From: Pseudomonas mandelii
Lineage (GTDB): Bacteria > Pseudomonadota > Gammaproteobacteria > Pseudomonadales > Pseudomonadaceae
Assembly (NCBI RefSeq): GCF_900106065.1
Contig: NZ_LT629796.1
Coordinates: 2,392,001 to 2,456,000, forward strand
Direction of reading: 5' to 3'
Length of the DNA: 64,000 nt
Under the pieces are notes generated by a model. The model saw only the letters and a list, made by a program, of their open reading frames with translations. It did no database searches and was not told the origin of the DNA. Positions 62,264 to 64,000 of the stretch are shown piece by piece. The stretch's first letter is position 1. Each line of letters begins with the position of its first letter. The translations under genes were made by a program, and so were the position numbers.

Positions 62264-62353
62264 TGTAGGAGTGAGCCTGCTCGCGATAGCGGTATTACAT
62301 TCACCGAAAAGGTTGAATGTGGTGGCCTGATCGCGAGCAGGCTCACTCCTGCA
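62264..62353. repeat. REP pair after tonB
   Basis: TGTAGGAGTGAGCCTGCTCGCGAT and ATCGCGAGCAGGCTCACTCCTGCA are inverse copies about 42 bases apart. The repeat lies between tonB and its terminator. Confidence 0.85.
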
Positions 62354-62370
62354 ATGGTTTTGTGTTGCGA

Positions 62371-63126
62371 TTAGCGGCGGCGTTTTTCCAGTGAGTAGAG
62401 GAACGGCGCCGTGATTTCGATGGTGCCATTGGTCAGCATGTCCGCCGGTGGCTTGGGCAGCGGTTGGGCGAGGCGGATCATTTCCAGGGTAGCGCGGTCC
62501 AGATCGGCGGTGCCTGAACGGCTCACCAGTTCGTACGACAACACATTACCTTCGCCATCAACGATGAAGCGCAGACGGTTGGTGCCTTGCTTGCCCCGAT
62601 TCTGTGCACTCACCGGGTACTTTTTGTACTTGCCCAAGTGCGCGAGCAAAGTGCCTTCCCAGCTGGCCTTGGCAGCCTGTTGTGCAGGCGATGGGCCCGG
62701 TGCTGGTTGCGCGGATTTCTCCGTCGGTGCCTGGGTCGGTTGCGCGTCGCTAGGTTTCTCCTCGGACGGTTTCTCCTTCGGCGGCTCCGGCTTTTTCTCC
62801 ACAGGCTTGGGTGGTTGCGGCTTCGGCTTGGGCTTGGGTTTGACCGGCTTCGGCACAACGATCTCGGCCTTCGGCACTTCAGCCAGTTTCGGGATCGGCA
62901 GTTCTTCCACCGGGGCCGGTGGCTGTGGCGGCGTTATCACCTTCGGCGGTGCCGGCGGTGGTGGGGCCGGAACCGGCGCCAACTCGACCATCATCGCCTG
63001 CGGAGGCAGCTCGATGGGTGGGCGCGACGTCCAGTTCAGCGCCAGCGCAATAGCCAGTGCATGGACGCCCAGCACCACGGCCAGGCTCGCGCTGTAACGC
63101 GTCAGCTTATGGCGCGTCGTGATCAT
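62371..63126 (-). CDS. tonB: Energy transducer TonB
   Basis: TonB carries energy from the proton motive force to outer-membrane receptors such as siderophore receptors. The 251-residue protein has an N-terminal membrane anchor (about 12-32), a Pro/Lys/Glu-rich periplasmic stretch (about 45-145), and a C-terminal TonB domain (about 160-245; LGKYKKYPVSAQNRG, LRFIVDGEGNVLSYELV, TLEMIRLAQPLPKPP). Its start overlaps the exbD stop by four bases. Confidence 0.95.
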   Translation of the reverse strand: MITTRHKLTRYSASLAVVLGVHALAIALALNWTSRPPIELPPQAMMVELAPVPAPPPPAPPKVITPPQPPAPVEELPIPKLAEVPKAEIVVPKPVKPKPKPKPQPPKPVEKKPEPPKEKPSEEKPSDAQPTQAPTEKSAQPAPGPSPAQQAAKASWEGTLLAHLGKYKKYPVSAQNRGKQGTNRLRFIVDGEGNVLSYELVSRSGTADLDRATLEMIRLAQPLPKPPADMLTNGTIEITAPFLYSLEKRRR

Positions 63127-63551
63127 TTCTTGACTGCCGTCTCGAGCCCGACCAGACCTACCTTCAGGTAACCGGCGGAGCGCAGGTTGTCCATCACGCT
63201 CATCAGGTCGCCGTAATCCACGCCTTTATCGGCCTGGAAGAAGATCGTCGTGTCTTTCTTGCCTTGGGTCCTGGCGTCGAGGGTGGCGCCAAGTGCTTCG
63301 GCCTTCACTTCGTCTTCACCGAGGAACAGGCGCTGGTCAGCCTTGACGCTGAGGAACACCGGCTTCTCTGGCCGCGGCGCCGGTTTGGCGCTGGAGGCGG
63401 GCAGGTCGACCTTGATGTCCACGGTGGCCAACGGAGCGGCCACCATGAAGATGATCAACAGCACCAGCATCACGTCGATGAACGGCGTGACGTTGATTTC
63501 ATGGTTCTCGGCCAGATCGTCGTCTGCGCCTTCTTTCAAATGCAAGCCCAT
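63123..63551 (-). CDS. exbD: TonB system transport protein ExbD
   Basis: ExbD is the proton-channel partner of ExbB. The 142-residue product has the N-terminal helix with the essential Asp (NVTPFIDVMLVLLIIFMV; D near residue 26) and a periplasmic domain ending GLVGLETAVKK. It sits between exbB and tonB with a four-base overlap to tonB. Confidence 0.95.
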   Translation of the reverse strand: MGLHLKEGADDDLAENHEINVTPFIDVMLVLLIIFMVAAPLATVDIKVDLPASSAKPAPRPEKPVFLSVKADQRLFLGEDEVKAEALGATLDARTQGKKDTTIFFQADKGVDYGDLMSVMDNLRSAGYLKVGLVGLETAVKK

Positions 63552-63557
63552 GGCTGA

Positions 63558-64000
63558 TTACCCTACTTTGACCATGTGGGGTTGCGCGGAGCGCTCGGCG
63601 GTCGGCAGGTGATCGAGGTCGCGGCTGACCAGCAGCAGGACTTCAGCCGAGGCATCGGACACTTGCGCCTTGTAGCCAGCGATGGAGCGGGCGAAGACGT
63701 TGTAGATCACAACAGCAGGAATCGCCGCAACCAGACCCAGCGCGGTGGCCAGCAGGGCTTCGGCGATGCCGGGGGCGACGACGGCGAGGTTGGTGGTCTG
63801 GGTTTTGGCGATGCCGATGAAGCTGTTCATGATGCCCCACACGGTGCCGAACAGGCCCACGAACGGCGCGGTGGAACCGATGGTGGCGAGCACGCCGGTG
63901 CCGCTGCTCATGTTGCGACCGCAGGCTGCAACCAGACGCTCGAGACGGAAGGCAACACGTTCCTTGATGCCTTCTTTCTCGCGGCTGTTGACAGACAATC
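63558..64000 (-). CDS. exbB: TonB system transport protein ExbB (partial, C-terminal part)
   Basis: The gene runs off the right edge; only the last 147 codons and a partial one are seen. The two C-terminal MotA/TolQ-type helices are clear: TGVLATIGSTAPFVGLFGTVWGIMNSF and a second spanning APGIAEALLATALGLVAAIPAVVIYNVF (split here for length: GIAEALLATALGLVAAIPA). It forms the proton channel with ExbD. The open frame has no true start in the window. Confidence 0.93.
   Translation of the reverse strand, partial: LSVNSREKEGIKERVAFRLERLVAACGRNMSSGTGVLATIGSTAPFVGLFGTVWGIMNSFIGIAKTQTTNLAVVAPGIAEALLATALGLVAAIPAVVIYNVFARSIAGYKAQVSDASAEVLLLVSRDLDHLPTAERSAQPHMVKVG

Overview
The window is a chromosomal segment of a Pseudomonas, most likely of the P. 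fluorescens group. The gene order (pst-phoU, phoBR, ubiCA, rubredoxin genes, hupB-like, recG, oxyR, exbBD-tonB) is typical of Pseudomonas, most genes are GC-rich with C/G-ending codons, and the spaces between genes hold Pseudomonas-type REP palindromes. All assignments come from reading the translated sequence; no database search was run.

Region 1 (1-15,000) holds the start of an acyl-CoA thioesterase, an MFS transporter and the phosphate-starvation locus: pstS, pstC, pstA, pstB and phoU on the + strand, with a PHO box before pstS and a stronger one before pstC. A response regulator and a secreted M23 peptidase follow. On the - strand lie a CorC/HlyC-type protein and phoB-phoR. Pst imports phosphate, PhoU couples it to the kinase PhoR, and PhoR controls PhoB. 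Region 2 (15,000-19,060) carries a small secreted repeat protein, ubiC-ubiA, a rubredoxin and its reductase, and an HU-type DNA-binding protein.

Region 3 (19,634-44,727) is a complete type VI secretion (T6SS) cluster in the order of P. aeruginosa HSI-II: tssA, B, C, E, F, G, H (clpV), sfa, orfX, fha, tssJ, K, L, M, stp1, stk1, vgrG. There is no hcp. Between tssE and tssF sits an AT-richer cargo block: a PAAR protein with a C-terminal extension, an alpha/beta-hydrolase (probable lipase effector) and three overlapping small membrane-protein genes (candidate immunity).

Region 4 (44,733-54,673) is the most interesting part. Downstream of vgrG is a 1012-residue predicted effector with an N-terminal NlpC/P60-like domain, a split M23-like domain, an EF-hand and a C-terminal pesticin/T4-lysozyme-like domain. 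It lies among at least five genes for exported proteins. Two contain LprI-type lysozyme-inhibitor domains. One resembles the lysozyme inhibitor XAC2610 and is interrupted by an IS21-family element, with an exact 7-bp target duplication whose removal restores the reading frame. Two share a domain that I do not recognise. I read this as a polyvalent peptidoglycan effector with a stacked set of anti-muramidase immunity genes, one of them recently inactivated.

Region 5 (54,682-64,000) returns to core genome: a DUF6124-type gene with a long structured leader, a small SCP2-like protein, a delta-60 repeat protein, an HDOD-domain protein, recG, oxyR, and tonB-exbD-exbB, the last cut by the window edge.
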